Shown piece by piece: positions 46,801 to 60,752 of a DNA stretch of 64,000 bases. Below the pieces are notes generated by a model that was not told where the DNA came from, searched no databases, and saw only the letters and a program-made list of their open reading frames with translations. Where the stretch lies: positions 6,430,491 to 6,494,490 of the forward strand of contig LS997566.1 of assembly GCA_000469685.2 (NCBI GenBank). Direction: 5' to 3'. The translations under genes and the position numbers were made by a program. Numbering within the stretch: position 1 is the stretch's first letter; the number at the start of each line of letters is the position of its first letter. The DNA comes from Haemonchus contortus. Lineage: Eukaryota > Nematoda > Chromadorea > Rhabditida > Trichostrongylidae.

Positions 46801-49800
46801 GTCAAGGTTGTAGCAGTCTGCAGAGAAGCTGCAAGGTTATCGTAGCTCCATCTCAGTGAATCACACCGCCTGCAGTTGCACTGGGTGAGGGCGTCATACA
46901 CTCTGAACGACATCAAAGCCGAAGGCGTGGACAGCACATTCCCATCGTGTCATATGAGCTCAATGTCAGCTATATAACGTCACAGAAGGTATTCACGTCA
47001 TCTGTCCCTTTGGCCAACATCCGCTGCTAAATGACCGATCTTTATGACTACGGCAAACTGACGGAGTTTCCGGAACCCCATCGGAATTTCTCCGCGATTA
47101 TACGCCTTCTAATTTTCTCGTTCGAAATACATCTCGAAGGATACTTCACCTCCTTTCGCAATTACTCGAGGCGGTTTCTGAAGTTGTGGATTCGAGGCTC
47201 TTCCCTTCTGATAGGTGGCACTCCTAACGGCCCCCAAATAACCATTCAGACTGGTTTTGTGACCACTGTCAACGTCGGAGTCTGACTATCCTTCCACTTC
47301 GACGACGAAGGTCTTTTTTCTCCCGAAGAAGGCACGAATTTCAAGTTTTCAGCTGAAAATAACCGCTAAATGGAGGTGATCCAGTCAAGTGCCGCGCAGA
47401 TTGGGCAGAAAACCAACAAGTAGGCGATTTCTTGAGACATCCTGAGAGCCTCGGACAGAGCTAGTCGGCATCCCTGCCATCTTTCCGGGCGCCTAATTCC
47501 CCTAAAAAACTGGAGCTGTTCAAGCAACACGTCTCACGTGGTAATAGGATTGTTCACGTTGTGGAAAATTGAATCTCAGAAAAGATTTTGCAGGAACTTG
47601 ATTGTTTCTTCTCCTCAAGGGCATTCCTTTGTTCGGGAAGGCTTTATCTAGGCTCAATTTATTCCTTGAGTATTCGATTCATATTCTCTTCACGATCTAC
47701 CTCAATGTCGAGTGCATGGCGCCTTCTCTAATAGCCATGTCCAACTCATTGGATTTGAATACTTCTCAAGGATCGCAATCTTTGGCAAAAATGTGAATCA
47801 TCAGTGCTGGATGAGGTTTGGGAGACACTAAATGTAAAAAATTGAACAGCTAGTTCCTCCTTCCCCACCGTCATATTCGGATTTTCTGACTTCACCGAAT
47901 GAGCAGGCCTTGCTGTACATAAGTGTTTTTTAGTAGAATAGTTGATCATCAGCGACTCTTAGAGGAAATCTGTTCTGGTTCAAGGACAGTAAGTACTATG
48001 AGTCTATGACTGATTAGTAGAATGAGTTTTCTTTAATGAGAGAAGCTCGTACACCTAAGGGGTCCGTCCACCTACTCACTAACAAGTTCTCTTCACTTTG
48101 AAGTCCCAGTGGGGTCATGGATTCCTGGAAGGTCACACAGGAAATCTCCCAGACTATTTTCATAGACAACTGTGCCTCTGAAAACAGCGGTCCTCATTGC
48201 CTCCTCTATGACCCCTGAGAAGGCCACCTTGAACATTGTCGAGTCGCAAAAGCGGCTTAGATAGGGCGCATTGAGGTCTCGAAACCAGTTCCGACGATCA
48301 CTGCCACCACAATCTTCAGGAAGTTCCTAGCGGCTTTTCAGGGCTTATACCGTTCAAGTAGGGCACAATTGTTGTAGATGTATTCAGTATACAGCAAACA
48401 CCCTTTGCTATGTGGTCACTACAATCTCGCCCAATCACGCCCGCTGTTGTCGTGAACTCGTCCAAACTTAGAAATGAATCACCTACTTCGAAACAAGCTT
48501 CTATTTTTTCCGGGATTTCAGCGTTTTATTTATTTTTGTTTACCTCTACATATACATAAAGCTTCGCTCTGTAGCCTATACGCGATCCCACCCTTTATTA
48601 CCACTTATGCCCTTTTCGAGTAGTCTCCTTTGGTTGAAAGTTCTTTTCCAGTAGAGCTTGGGACAATTAATGGAAAAGAGGAAAAAGGAAGAATATAGAT
48701 GGGAAGCGCCTTTTGTTGTGACCGTTCCCGCTGACCTAGCCTCATTCTTCCCACTCGCGATCCGATTTCGTGGCTGCTTATACCACAAAAAAAACCCAAG
48801 AGCGTCATTTGTAAAACCCAGATTCAAGATCTGGGACTGTTTGAATACAAATAGTAGGTGTGGAAAAAAAGTTCGGCTACCTGGTGGATGGCAGGTGTAG
48901 GAAAAAGGCTGGCTACTTGATTGAGCTCAAGTGTCGGCTTGGACGAAGCCCTTCCGGGCTATAGCAAAGTAATTCATCAAGCGTAGGAACAGAACAAGTT
49001 TCGTTTCTTTTTTCCTAGAACGCAATTTTCCCGAGCGATGTTTATCTGGGGTAAAAACCGTCGAAATGGAGTAGTCTATCTATCATCGGTCGCTTCGCCC
49101 AATCGTTGTCACCTACTTACCCTTTCACTAGGAAATCCCAGGAAATCGTCTACCTAGAGAATTTGGTTAGGTTCATGGTCCCAGATCTCATTCGCAGCCT
49201 TTACTTCCCTCTCGTGAGTTTAGGAGAATTCCGTCTTGAGCCCACATACCCCCTATAATTGTTTGCTATCGAAAATTGCTCCCTCCCGACTTGGAATTAA
49301 TGGTTTACGTAACACGCAGAATGCTAACATTTGCTTGGAAATTAGTTCAGGTTTTTTGCCCCTCGCTCATCCCCTATCCTATCTTCCGCAGATCCATTAC
49401 AATACGATCTATCCAGGCAAGATTGTACGTTGAGGTCTTCTTAGATAAGCTCGGCAATTGCTTGGTCAATTTTCCTCCAAATCTCTTTGTATTTTTTTTC
49501 ACATTTTCCTAAAATATAGGCATCAAAGTAGTCATATTCCACCGAACCCCTACACCGGTCGCTTTTAGAAACTGAATTAATCTATCTATCGACTCGTAGA
49601 GGAAAACCGACAATACGATTAATTTAGTAGTGGGATCTTTTATGCGAACCAAATATGCCGGGTAATGTTCTGCCCACACGTGAGCTATGGGAAGGAAGCC
49701 CCGAGAAGGCCGAACCGAGGAGACCCAAGAGAAACGGGTAGTCCGGTCCTCCGGAGGCAGACGCCAAAGACTGTCCCTTTCCCTCTTGTTACTTTTGTCT

Positions 49801-51309
49801 CTTCTATCTATCTCATCGCATCTCCCTAGTCATCCCACTCCGTAATATATGATACCTGACTGTGGGTTTTATTGAGATTCGTGTTTGTGTTGGTCAGAAG
49901 ACCTTCTTGGTCTTTATGGCTCGAGTATGTAGTGCTTCCAAATATCAGTCACAAGGTACCACTTGAGGGGACTAAGCCATGTACCAATCCATAAGCAGTT
50001 TGTAGCCGTTTACTTGGCATCTGAGCCCTCGAGAGGTTCCACGACTAACTGCCGTAAGATTTCTAGAGGGTGACGTTGCAATTTCTCGATCATTTTTCAT
50101 TTTGAGTGTGTCCGTAAACTGGTTCCCTCATATTAGCCAATCAAAATGTTACAATATGATTAATGATTAATGAATAATGATATATGATTTGATTGAATCG
50201 GTATTCGGCTCGTTTATGGTAGACTTCCATTGATGAGAAAGTTTGGAAAAAGGTAATTTTACAAAAATCAGTGCCGCAATAAATACAACTCCGCACAGCT
50301 AATGTATCCTTAAGTTTCCCGTTTGCTTTCATTTTCCTATTGTCTTCGTACTGTTGGAACATCTTACTCTGGTTTTGTCTTTCTTCTTTTTTCCATCAAT
50401 TTTGTAACTATGTGGTTAGGCGCATGAGTGAATTTGAAAATCATGAAGCGATGAAAAATAAGTGAATAGGCAAATAAATAGATGAATTTCACCGAAGTCC
50501 TCATCGTTTGCGCAGTATTAGTGACCTTCTCGATAGGAATGAGGTGAAAATCAAATGGGATCCACCATTTCGTCTATGGAGCCCTTTTTCCATCTTGATC
50601 AGAACGAACTACCTCCCCTACCCTGGCTCATCCGTACCGTACTATTTCAAATCGTCTACTTGTATCTTTTGTTGGCAGCTATAGTATTTTTTCTTGAGCA
50701 GCACCCATTATGCCTCTTTTTTAAGGTCCGACCAGCCAGTAGCCCATTGGGTAGCTGCAATTGGAATAATGACTCTGAGTGAACCCTGGAAACCAGTTTC
50801 TGTACCAAAACCATAAACGTCGAAGACGAAGTACTTCTGAAAATAGCCAAATTGAAGCCAGACGTTCTGACGAATCTGATGGTGGCCTTTCATCTGATCT
50901 GATCAGATTTACCTGGCTTTTGTAAGGTTTTCTGTTAATTTGGGGCAAGAAACTTTCAACAAGCCCGTGAAAAAATCGCTCATTAAAGGCACTTGAACTG
51001 GGTGGCTAACCAGAAATGAAGATGATTGAACCAAGGGATCCAGCTCTTCTGTTCGCTGATTGTCGAAAGGATAAAATATGACGGACCGAAGCTACCTGAC
51101 GTCAGATTCTTTCGTTCCGAAGGCTCCTGAGCATTCGACTTTCACTGAAACTCGTGATAGAATTATTTACAATCAGAAGGGGGTGGGGGTGGGTGGAGGG
51201 ATCAAACCTGAGCCGTCACCTCGATGCCGGATTTGTCAGGACTACTACACGTTAAAACGGAAACCATTGGAGGGCCACGCATGTCATTTTAAAGGCTCAA
51301 TACCCATTC
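46801..51309. other. no supported gene
   Basis: Contains a 14-bp palindrome TTTTCAGCTGAAAA at 47346-47359. A GC-richer patch lies at 49670-49770. Plus-strand frames at 48658-48900 and 50555-50782 lack support; the latter reads MGSTISSMEPFFHLDQNELP then a hydrophobic segment. No repeat copies recognised. Confidence 0.4.
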
Positions 51310-51357
51310 GATTGATTGATTGATTGAAAATACAAGGGGAGCTGAAAGGGGGGGGGG
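51310..51357. repeat. (GATT)n microsatellite followed by G10
   Basis: GATTGATTGATTGATTGA at 51310-51327 and ten consecutive G at 51348-51357. Confidence 0.92.
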
Positions 51358-52419
51358 AATTCCAAGTCAAATCAAAAGTATATTCCTTCATCCTTTTGTC
51401 GAAAACCATCACATTATCCACCACAAAGTAGTAGGATGGCCTTTTTGTAGGTCTTTTTGTAGGTCTTCGTAAGTTTTGTGGGTCCTTTACCTTATGGGAC
51501 CATAAAGGGAGTGGTTGTATTACTGTCGGATTATGGCCGACTTTTCTACTAACTCCCGGGCTATGACCATCTTTTCTTACCTGGGTAATTTGGTCTTGAA
51601 TACCTAGTGATATTGTATGCCCTACGGCTAATTTTGTTCCACTTGTCCTGCGAGTATGTTTCTAATCACATCATTCATGCTTACGCAATTAGCATATTCG
51701 CATGATCTGCCATGTTCCATTCATCTGTGGGATGTCAGATCGAACCCGGATAGAGCCTCGGGCAGACAGCATCTGTCATCGTGTACACGCCTCACATCGC
51801 AGTGCTCCCGAGCATCATTCTTGATAGCTGTACACGTCCGTCCCATCAACAAAGACTTTGATGATTTGCCATTACTTTAGCTATGCGCATATTAACAGGG
51901 CAATTTGGTTGTTTATGGCTTTTTTTCTCGCACATCCAATTCGACAAGGAATAACTTTACTGAATATTTATAGCCCTTAATGGCTTGTCGAATACAAAGT
52001 GGGAACTTTAATGGATCTGTCGAGCTTCAATCACAACTATCTCGTGATTCCTTCTACCACTTCAGAACTACATGATGCAGTGAAAAGCCAGTTTCTCGAA
52101 ATTCCGAAGTTAAGGGAAGGGGATAGCGCCAAACTTTTTGGGACCGACTGTATCAATCCTTTCTCAACAGCAAAAAAATTCATATTTTTTTCAGCTCAGT
52201 AGATTAAATAGCCATTGGCTGGCATCATATTCGGTACCTGGGAGCTCACAATGGCTACCTGGCAGCCTGTCATTTGTTTACAAAGGTGTTTACTTGTGAA
52301 CCATGGACCGTAAACCCATTTTACCATCCCGAATTATCAGTGCTGTGATGCTATCTTAGAAAAAATCGGATTCTTTCCTAATAATGTTCTCAATACACCT
52401 CCGTTACTACTCCAAAGTA

Positions 52420-52495
52420 AGTAATTTTCGTCTAAGGACGCGCCGTGCACTCGACTTTCACTTTGGAGAATGACAATCTTTGAGTGCAAATTCTT
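52420..52495 (-). mobile_element. SINE 3' fragment
   Basis: GTCTAAGGACGCGCC and GTGCACTCGACTTTCACTTT match the family 3' block in reverse. The similarity fades to the right. Confidence 0.58.
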
Positions 52496-53445
52496 CAAGG
52501 GTATATTCAAAATCTATCGGAAATTAGGTCGATGCTTCCCTGCGCAGGGTGACTTTGTACTAGTTAGTCTATTCATGCAGTGGTACAAGAGCTTGTTGAT
52601 TTGTTGGTAAGCTGAGATTGGGCCCAATACTCGACAACGTTGAACTGCTTAGAAATCACTGAAGGAGCCCGAACTCCCAATATCACCAATAAGCCAATAT
52701 ACCGGTCTTCAGGCGTTTTCTGCTGGACGGACTATCGGTGAGTTGGAATAGGCCAAGTAAAGGACAAGGGACCTGCATTACGGTGCGAGGAAGCCTGTTG
52801 TGAAAAAGATAAAAGTTTGTTTTCCCACCTCTGATTAGATACCCAAAAAGTAATTCGTTCCCCAATCAATCTTCCTCCACAACTGGCCCCATCTGTGGCT
52901 GCAGTTCTTGCTTTACCATTGTGATGACTTCTTGTCTGCGTATGACCGGCTATTTCGCTATGTACGTTGTGGTCGTTGTTGTCGTTGCGTCGTAGGCCCC
53001 ATTTGTGGTTCCAGCCGATTTCCTCCAAACAGTGATCATTTTTTGGGATCATGGGGAGCAGCGGCATGACGTAAAGGCTTCGTCGTTGGCTTGAAGGGCT
53101 ATTTCCTTGCGCACAACGGCATTTCCTCCGCTCTACTCGAATCGTTGAACGTCTCTCTGAATGCCGTCGTCGGCAATTATATGTAGACCCTGATAGAAGG
53201 ACCAAATAGCTCGTTTTCGGCCAGTATTGTATAATGGCTTATGACAAGCTTCTTCTGTCATGGCAATGCCCACATTCTTTTGCTTACTTGTGGAATCGAC
53301 TCTCTTCCCTACACATGATCCGTAAGTTTAATAATGCTTTTGAGAAAAAATCTTTGTCTTCTGTTTTCGTTCTGAATGATCAGCGACCGATAGGAAGAGT
53401 TTTGCGAAATTCGCACAAATGATCGGGTCATGTGGGAATTCTAGG
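52496..53445. other. no supported gene; one long minus-strand frame
   Basis: A 157-codon minus frame (52732-53205) encodes a serine-, arginine- and histidine-rich peptide without recognisable domain. Overlapping frames are open too, and I treat it as noncoding. Confidence 0.35.
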
Positions 53446-53453
53446 CTGTGCTA

Positions 53454-53898
53454 TAGGATTTTTCCATTCTTTCTTCGTTGAAGAGCCTTTTCATCCACTT
53501 CACAAGTACTCCGTGGAGTTTTTCTTCCATTTGAGTGACGTATTCCATGTGAGGGCTGTAAGCAGCTGTAGGCTATCCTAGGATGCCCTTGGAACACTCT
53601 TCCCCCACGTATTCCTTTTTTGTTGAGATCTCGATCCCCTTTTTTCCCTGGGGCATTTTTTGACAAGAAGGTTTTCTCTAGATTAAGCGTTTGTTGTATC
53701 GTGGATTCTTGAGTTCAGAAGCTCGACCAACGGTCAGATGGAGGATTGTCGTGCTGGAACTAGCTCAGCAGAGCTCAGTTTGCTCAGTAAGCATGAGTGT
53801 TTCAGCCAATTTCGACATTGCAAAGTTTTTTCCACTTTTGACGAGAAGTCGCTCCTGACCCATTATTTTGAAAAGATGGGAAGCATTAAATAATAATA
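53454..53898 (-). pseudogene. degraded reading frame with three in-frame stops, unknown family
   Basis: One minus-strand frame keeps a coding-like character over roughly 145 codons, interrupted by TGA, TAG and TAG. Pieces in order: NASHLFKIMGQERLLVKSGK then NFAMSKLAETLMLTEQTELC; ASSSTTILHLTVGRASELKN then PRYNKRLI; KMPQGKKGIEISTKKEYVGE then ECSKGILG; PTAAYSPHMEYVTQMEEKLH then GVLVKWMKRLFNEERMEKSY and a stop. The last piece is amphipathic and lysine/glutamate-rich. It could be a decayed element protein or a host pseudogene, or the last piece could be a terminal exon after the acceptor CCTACAG. No homologue recognised. Confidence 0.28.
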
Positions 53899-53906
53899 AT
53901 AATAAA
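53886..53906. repeat. (AAT)n microsatellite
   Basis: Five to six ATA/AAT units at the upstream edge of the degraded frame. Confidence 0.85.
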
Positions 53907-54099
53907 CAAAGAACATAAAAATGAAATAAATGTATTTGGCCGATCTTCGAACTTTTTGGATGAATTTCATTATAATGTGTTCAATTCTAATAGGATCCTG
54001 TTGGTGAAAGCGGAGAAGAATCGGAGTGTTCAAATTGCTTTTCAAATTCACGAGCGATGCCAGAGCTTTCACGTTTTTAGTTTTTGCCAATGTCAAACT

Positions 54100-56407
54100 G
54101 TCGAATGGAATTCAGCTCGTTCTCTATTTCAAAGCCATGTTCAGGCTCGGTTCAGATGACCCAGCTATGAACGTGGTGATTAAATTCATGTGATCGATTC
54201 CCTCCACTGTGTCCAGTCCCTCATTTTTACTTTTCTCCTTTTACTGTAAATGAATTGGCGAGTTTCCAATCATAGACCTTGCACCCTCGATCCATCCCGT
54301 TTAATAGTCCCTATTAATGTGGCCGTTACCTAGGTGAAGCTGACCAACTTTTTGCACTTACTGATGTATTCAGCTCTCATTCATTAGTATATTGACTTAA
54401 ATATACAAATAGTGCAGATGTGTAATAGTAAACATTAGCACCCCTTTTTCTACCATAGAAAAGCATGAGCGGCTCCTCTTTCTACTTTCCAGTCCATTTA
54501 TAGAATTGAGGAGAGTGTGAGGGAGTATCGGACTCTAACTTTTCAAGCCTTCGGCTTAAATTCTTTTCTCCAATCTTTCATTTTTTATTGATTTTATTGA
54601 TCAAATCGATTATACAATTGATCAATTGAATTTTTTTATTGCCAGTTTTTTCTAACATAATCTTCGTTGGCCAGAACCTGACAGGTGTTGCTGAAGATTG
54701 CTTGACGAAGTGGTAGAAAAGATCATTTTGTAGATTGCCACTGAAATGGGTTTTGACAACTAGTTACAGTTCCCAATGAGAGATAGCTAGTTATGGGAGT
54801 AACGTTCGATTTCCACAGAAAAATGTCCAAACCATTAAATCATCATTGGGTATGACAACCAAATCAATTACCATCCATATTTATCGAGTTTACCTGACAG
54901 ATTTGTTTATTTTTTGGGGAAATTGTTAGTTGTCAATCATCAACTAAACCGATTTCCAGTCATATTTATCAAGTTTACCAGACGTTTGATGATCACAAAA
55001 CTTTACTGTTATCAAATTACTGCGAGGACTCCTCTGTAACAAAAGTTTCGATGCTGCAGACTGCAAAGAAAATTGCTGAAACAAAAAATCCGGTGCACCA
55101 AGGATAATTCCTGGATGGGTTCCTACCCGGACCATACGAAACTCACACCTCCACAAACAGAGTCAATCCGCATTTCTAGAAATCGGCTAGGAATATCACT
55201 AGGATGGTGAAGATTCTTGTAGAGTTCTGCTGTTCATGTCCTCATAGTTAAAAGACGGCTGTTGAGCTAAGGTGGTGGCTGAGAAGGGTGGGTATCTGAG
55301 ACAGCACCATGAAGCTTTTCACCCTTCTACCACGGGGCTCTTCTCTTTAGAGCCTGTTTTAGGCTTCACGCCGAAGCAATAAGATATTGGGGTTCAATTC
55401 TGATCAGTCCAGCGGCGGCTACATGTCGCTCCAGCAGTTTCCATCAGTGACTCTGCATGTTACTAGTAACCTATGGGTTATCTATGAACAATAGGGCAAT
55501 CATTAGCGTAGGTATAAAGAGTTTTCCAATCACAAACATCTGGTAGTATAAGAAACGCCCTATTTGTTGAAAGAATTCCAAAAAGTAAACAATTTACATC
55601 AATCCTCTACGAATTTACGCAGAAAACAGAAGCTACACACAGCCTGTGGGCGATGCTATTGTGGCATTTCCCACTGATGCCTGCAGCCCACAATGAGAAT
55701 TGGATATTGGGAAATTGATCAGCGGAAAGCATAGGGTAACCTCAGAGATTCTCTACCTACATGATCGGTTTGTTCCCTCCCGGTATGGGCCTGAATGCTC
55801 GTGAACTATGGTCAGAGAAGGCGTAGGCTTTTGAGATTATCGGCCGATTATGCTTGGTTCCCCGAACTTTGGATTGAGCAGCTACGCCGCTTACCAAGCC
55901 TAAATTGGCAACTAGTAAAGGTCAAGACGAGAACGCGGCCAGGAATTTGGCCTTGCTTTATTAATCTGCCCTCATAGTTTTTATTCTTCCTAGTTTAATG
56001 AAACATTTCGATCAATTCATCTTCCGTCATAAATTGAATTCGATCCTTGGCCTACGTCAAGGGCACCGCAACGTTCTTTGTCAACAGTTCCGTCCCACCT
56101 TACGAGCCAGACGGCCGAGCCTCTTTTTTTTCCATTTGAATCTTCCTAGACACAGTCGCTTCCATTGATTTCGATGAATTACCTTAGTCTGTGAAGTATT
56201 TCTACCTACAGAATAATTGGATTTGATTTTTGAGAAGCATCCTAGCTTCCACAGAACCTGAAGCCACAGATATAAATATTTTGAGGAGTTTAGACCTATA
56301 ATTCCGTTTTTCTTGGATTCTATCGTATTTCACCCAGTTAGCCTCTGGGTAGATTTAGACTTCTGGTGAAGGTGATCAAAGCATTGCTATTATAGAACTT
56401 ACAATGA
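54100..56407. other. no supported gene
   Basis: Near 55265-55410 a GGTGGTGGCTGAGAAG and a B-box-like GGGGTTCAATTCTGATC could be a very old tRNA-like piece, but the spacing is too long. Nothing else recognised. Confidence 0.38.
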
Positions 56408-56420
56408 GGGGGGGGGGGGG
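56408..56420 (+). repeat. G13 homopolymer
   Basis: Thirteen consecutive G. Confidence 0.95.
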
Positions 56421-57119
56421 TAGGCTAGGCAGTCCTTTTACGAGGCTCTGCTCCTTCAGGGGCTACCGGTGTTTGTCCAAACTAGGGATTTTGGTCTACA
56501 ATATACGTGGACTCCCACTTTTTTGTGAAACCCTAAAATGAACTCATTTTCCTCACAGTTCCAAAGAGAATTTGAAAATTTGACGGGCATTGAGGGAAGG
56601 ACTGGCAAGTGAAAGGCCCAATACTTTTTGATTGAGAGCATAAACCACCTGACCAGTGTCTCTCTGAATACCTAGGCCTCGCTGGTCGAACTGTGGTTCC
56701 GCTAGTTTCTATACTACGTGCCAGTATGTAAGCTCATTGATGGTTGGGACCCGCATTTGAAAAAAGGGCGCTGACTAACAGAAACATCGCGCAACGTCGT
56801 TCCACCCATTCCGGCCTGATGACACGTATGCTGGTAGTTTCCGTTGTCCTTATTCAGCATATCCATTCACACCTGCTACCCACTGACATCCGGGAGGCTG
56901 AGCTTCATGCTGGAGGAGTTCAGTGTTGTTAATATGATTTGTGATGTGTTATAGTGCGTGATGATTGTAAGTAGAGTTGTCCGCAGATGCATTAGTACAG
57001 CAAGATGCCGGCATGCGATATGCGATATCGAGTCAGGTGGCATTCAGTGAACGACGGCCACGACAATTCCCTTTCGATCACCCCCGCGAAATCCACTCAT
57101 CACGAGCGAATTTCTTTTT

Positions 57120-57475
57120 GCTGACCTCTCGCTCATATGTTGTTACTCCATAGTGCAGAGGACTTCGACTAGAGCTCAGAGAAGTAGAGTAAGCTGCCGG
57201 ACAGGAATACTCTTCGGAGCTCTTCGAGCACTTCTTCACAGAATCCTCGATCATTGCCACTAATTCTCTTCACTGGTCACCGCTCATGAAATGATTGAAT
57301 AGATTCTTGAGATACTGGGGCAATGGAGGGGAATACTCCTCAAGCTCCGCTACCTTTCTTTGGGTTCTTCGATCACTGCCAATAACTCTCTTCACTGACC
57401 TCCGCTTATAAGATACTTATGAGATGCTCCTGATTCAGTAGGGTAATTGGATAGGAATATACTTCGGAATGCCGC
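57120..57475 (-). repeat. three diverged tandem copies of a unit of about 122 bp
   Basis: Units share TCGATCAYTGCC (57247 and 57369), CTCTTCACTG, ACCTCYCGCT and GGAATA(T)ACT. The first unit (about 57120-57246) is the most diverged. On the minus strand the first unit is open for 60 codons (57078-57260, including AMIEDSVKKCSKSSEEYSCP). The second reads RRTQRKVAELEEYSPPLPQY before a stop. The shared EEYSxP piece hints that the repeat once encoded a protein, but stops break the frame in two of three units. Confidence 0.55.
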
Positions 57476-59205
57476 TGGCTTTCGATTCACTTATGGATGT
57501 CAATAATTTTTCGCTGTCTATGTTTCCAATTTTTTTACCTTTTTTTTATACTTCCTCTTTTTTCTTGGCTGGTTTCAATATGGCGACACCTCTCTTTTTT
57601 GGAGTATGAATGCTCTTGTGGAAGGCTTTGTTCTCTTTTCTTTCTTCCAAAGTGGAAGGTGCTGCGATTCGCCAACCATTTCCCTTCTTCGTTGAACCGA
57701 AAACTTATGTAATAATTTATCTGTCACACTCAAATTAAATTAATGGAGTTCGACTGATTTAATTTATTTGTTTATTTACCACTTGTGATATTTGATAGAT
57801 AGTGATTTCTCATTGACTGTGCAGTACGGAATTCACAGCTCAAGAAGTTCCTAAGAAAGTTAGTTATGATAATTTGAGAACAGTAATTGGTTTGTGATTT
57901 TCAAAAATCTTCCTCGGCTATTTGTAGATACCTCGCTGCTTGTTGAAAATACTCATTGACCATATCTTACCTTCTAAACCCTATATTTGTGAATTTTTTA
58001 GTAGAGGGTAACAGTGTATCGGAACAACAGAGCAATATTTTTAGAAACACTTGATCCAGTAAGCTCTTAAAACCAATATCTTCTCAAGAGGTTTGAAAAA
58101 TCCAGAGTTGTCTTCGAAATCCTCGAACGAGTAGTTAATTTCATATTGCTTCAGCCTGAATAGGAACAGATTGAACTACCAAAATCATCTTCATATGTCA
58201 TCCTCACCCTCATTCTCGTTTTTTTTTCTGAATAGCCGTCCTATAGAACAAAGCTGAGCACCCATTTCATGCAAGTCAGCAACTTGGTCCCCGCACATGA
58301 AATGGACCGTCTCTCCTACACCCGGCCATTTGATTCCCATTTTTTACCTCGGAATAGTGAGGATATTCAGAGGTGTAAACTCACCCTCAACGTTGTAGTA
58401 ATAGTTTTTCTTGGGCGTACTTTTGGATGTTTTGCAGAAGTTGTGCTAAGTGCTGAAATTCTATATGAAATATGATATCCTGACGTCTAAGCACTGTCAT
58501 CTTCGATTTCACTAGCAAGTCATCGATCCTTCGTAGTACTTGAACTCAACTCTTAATACTCGATGCTTGTTTGCCAGCCAGCGTGCTACTCTCAGCTTCG
58601 GTGAACCTTCAAGATGTTTCCCGATATTTTTTCGATTTTTAGTTGGTAAATAATTGCCTGCAACTAACTGGTTTGTGCCAAAACTTCATTGAGTATGTGG
58701 TATCCAACGGCAATGCAGTTTTCTAGGAACCTCTGCTACCCAGAAACCACCCAAATGCAGTTATTCTAGTCCAACGAATATCTCCAAGGCGCGAAGCAGA
58801 GCTCGGCCGTCAAAGTCTCCTTCTTTGATTTCTCCCCTTCGATATCCCTTTGAAATTCCAAATTTCCCTTGGTCATTCTTCGGAAATTTCTTGCTTGACT
58901 TCTTGGAAGTGCATAAATTTGAGAAATACCAAGCTTACAAACCATGATGGCTTGTAAATATAAACGATCGAAACATCTGTTTTTCATCGGAGAGAGGTGA
59001 GAAAATTTTTTTAGTGGGGAAAGCTTTTTTAGCGATTAAAAATTATGAGGACAGGTTTCTAAAAATTGAAGTACAGTGTTCTATCATTGATCGATTCCAT
59101 GTTGGAGCTGCGTCCGAACGTTTGTTTTCCATTCAAAACCAGAGCTTTTTTTCAAAGTGTACTTTCTTTTTACCAGCCAGTAGGGACAGCTAATATACTA
59201 TTCAG
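57476..59205. other. no supported gene
   Basis: Contains a T-rich stretch at 57525-57600. No repeat copies or exon pattern seen. Confidence 0.4.
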
Positions 59206-59211
59206 TAGAAT

Positions 59212-59292
59212 GATTCTCCCAGAAAAGTCCAATACCCGTTCCAGCGAACACAGAGGAATGGGAGGGTTGGTTGTTCTGGTCCGACGTTGATC
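59212..59292 (-). mobile_element. SINE middle fragment
   Basis: GATTCTCCCAGAAAAGTCC, AATGGGAGGGTTGGTTG and GTCCGACGTTGATCC align to the middle of the family in reverse. Both ends are missing. Confidence 0.62.
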
Positions 59293-60752
59293 CTAAATAT
59301 GATCTTTGAAGTTACGATCAGTAACAGCGCTTCTCAAAACTCCCCGATTCGATTTTTTTACAAGTAAAATTTTTTGTTCTATTTTATGTTCAAGAACAAC
59401 TTTTCTTTTAGTAACTGACTGTACGCCTCGTTAATCGCCGTTAGCTTCGTTTATTCCTATTTGATGCTTTTTCAGATATTTTATTTTTTGCTTTTTTTTC
59501 CTATTCGTAGTTCTTAATATCTGGAAACAGCTGTTGAAGGTCGGATAAGTGTGAATGTCTGTCGTAAGTCGTGACTTTTGTAGTTATAAGGGTAATTCTT
59601 ACTGATTACTCTGAGTGAACGCAGTAGCCACAGCGAAAGTGCAATTTCTTCAGTAAGTTTCACGCATATCTACGATACCAGGCAGACGGAGAACATCTGT
59701 GCGTCTATAACTTCGATCTTGATTGCACCCGGTTCTTACTCGCTTCCATGCATATAGTATAAGATGTAAGCCGATCGGACTTTTTGTTGAAGAACTGACA
59801 GATCGAAAGAGGTCGTAGAAGTCTGGAGGAATGGAGGGCATTTGGGACAAGTATAAGTAAGGAGGAGGGATTAGGGGAGCAGGGGAGTGGTACAAAGTAT
59901 TTGATTATCAGTTATCTGATAACCTTCGTCCGATTGATCATCGATTCGCCAAAACGGCCGCCTTTAACGTCTCCATCCAGCCAGGTCCCGAGTCATCGTA
60001 ATCCAATGGGCCAAACTTGCTCAAGGGATCCGAGTTGAACCATTCCTTCCGTTAAGGTCTTTAATCAAAAATTCCAATAACCAGTTATAAACTGTGATCT
60101 TGGTGTTTTGTAGCAGTACTTGGTACGAACTTCTGTTCAAGGAAGGGTGACCGCTTGGTTGAAAAAACCCGGGCCTTGTGAAAAAAAACTATTCAATTCC
60201 ATTATAGTGCAACATGAAAATTTAAAGCATACCTCACAAAATTTAAATTTCCATAAAAATTTAGAATATTTTAGACCGAGTGACTCAGATTCAGCTTGAT
60301 TCTTAAGCATTAAAAATGATTGCCACTTCATCCCCCTAGTATTGATGCTTTTTGCTGGGGATCTCCCACAGTTAAACCATCTGTTCTCAAGTAGCCATTA
60401 TAGCCCGTTAATGGATGAGTGGAATGGCCAAGAAATGGGGAAATAAAAACTGTCATTCTAGGCCTGTTCCAGGCATCTTCTTAGGCTGAGCACTTCGCGT
60501 TCTTTGCAAACGGCTGAAAAGAACTGCTTGACAGCTTCGAGCGGATTCTATTTAGCGGTTTGAGATCTTCATCTCAAGCAATATGAGGAGAGTTTTTGTG
60601 TCTGGGAACGAAACCGCTCATTTGGGAGATCTTGCTATGGGATTACGCACTGTTCAGAATAAAGCGATTGAAATGGGACACCGGAACCCTTCTTCATTGC
60701 GAATAATGTGGCGAATGCTCCTTTTACATGAGAAAGAACTCGACAGAAAAAG

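Noticed and set aside
52732..53205. 157-codon minus-strand ORF as a gene
   Set aside because: Low-complexity S/R/H/N-rich translation and other frames open over part of the same stretch; no family signature.
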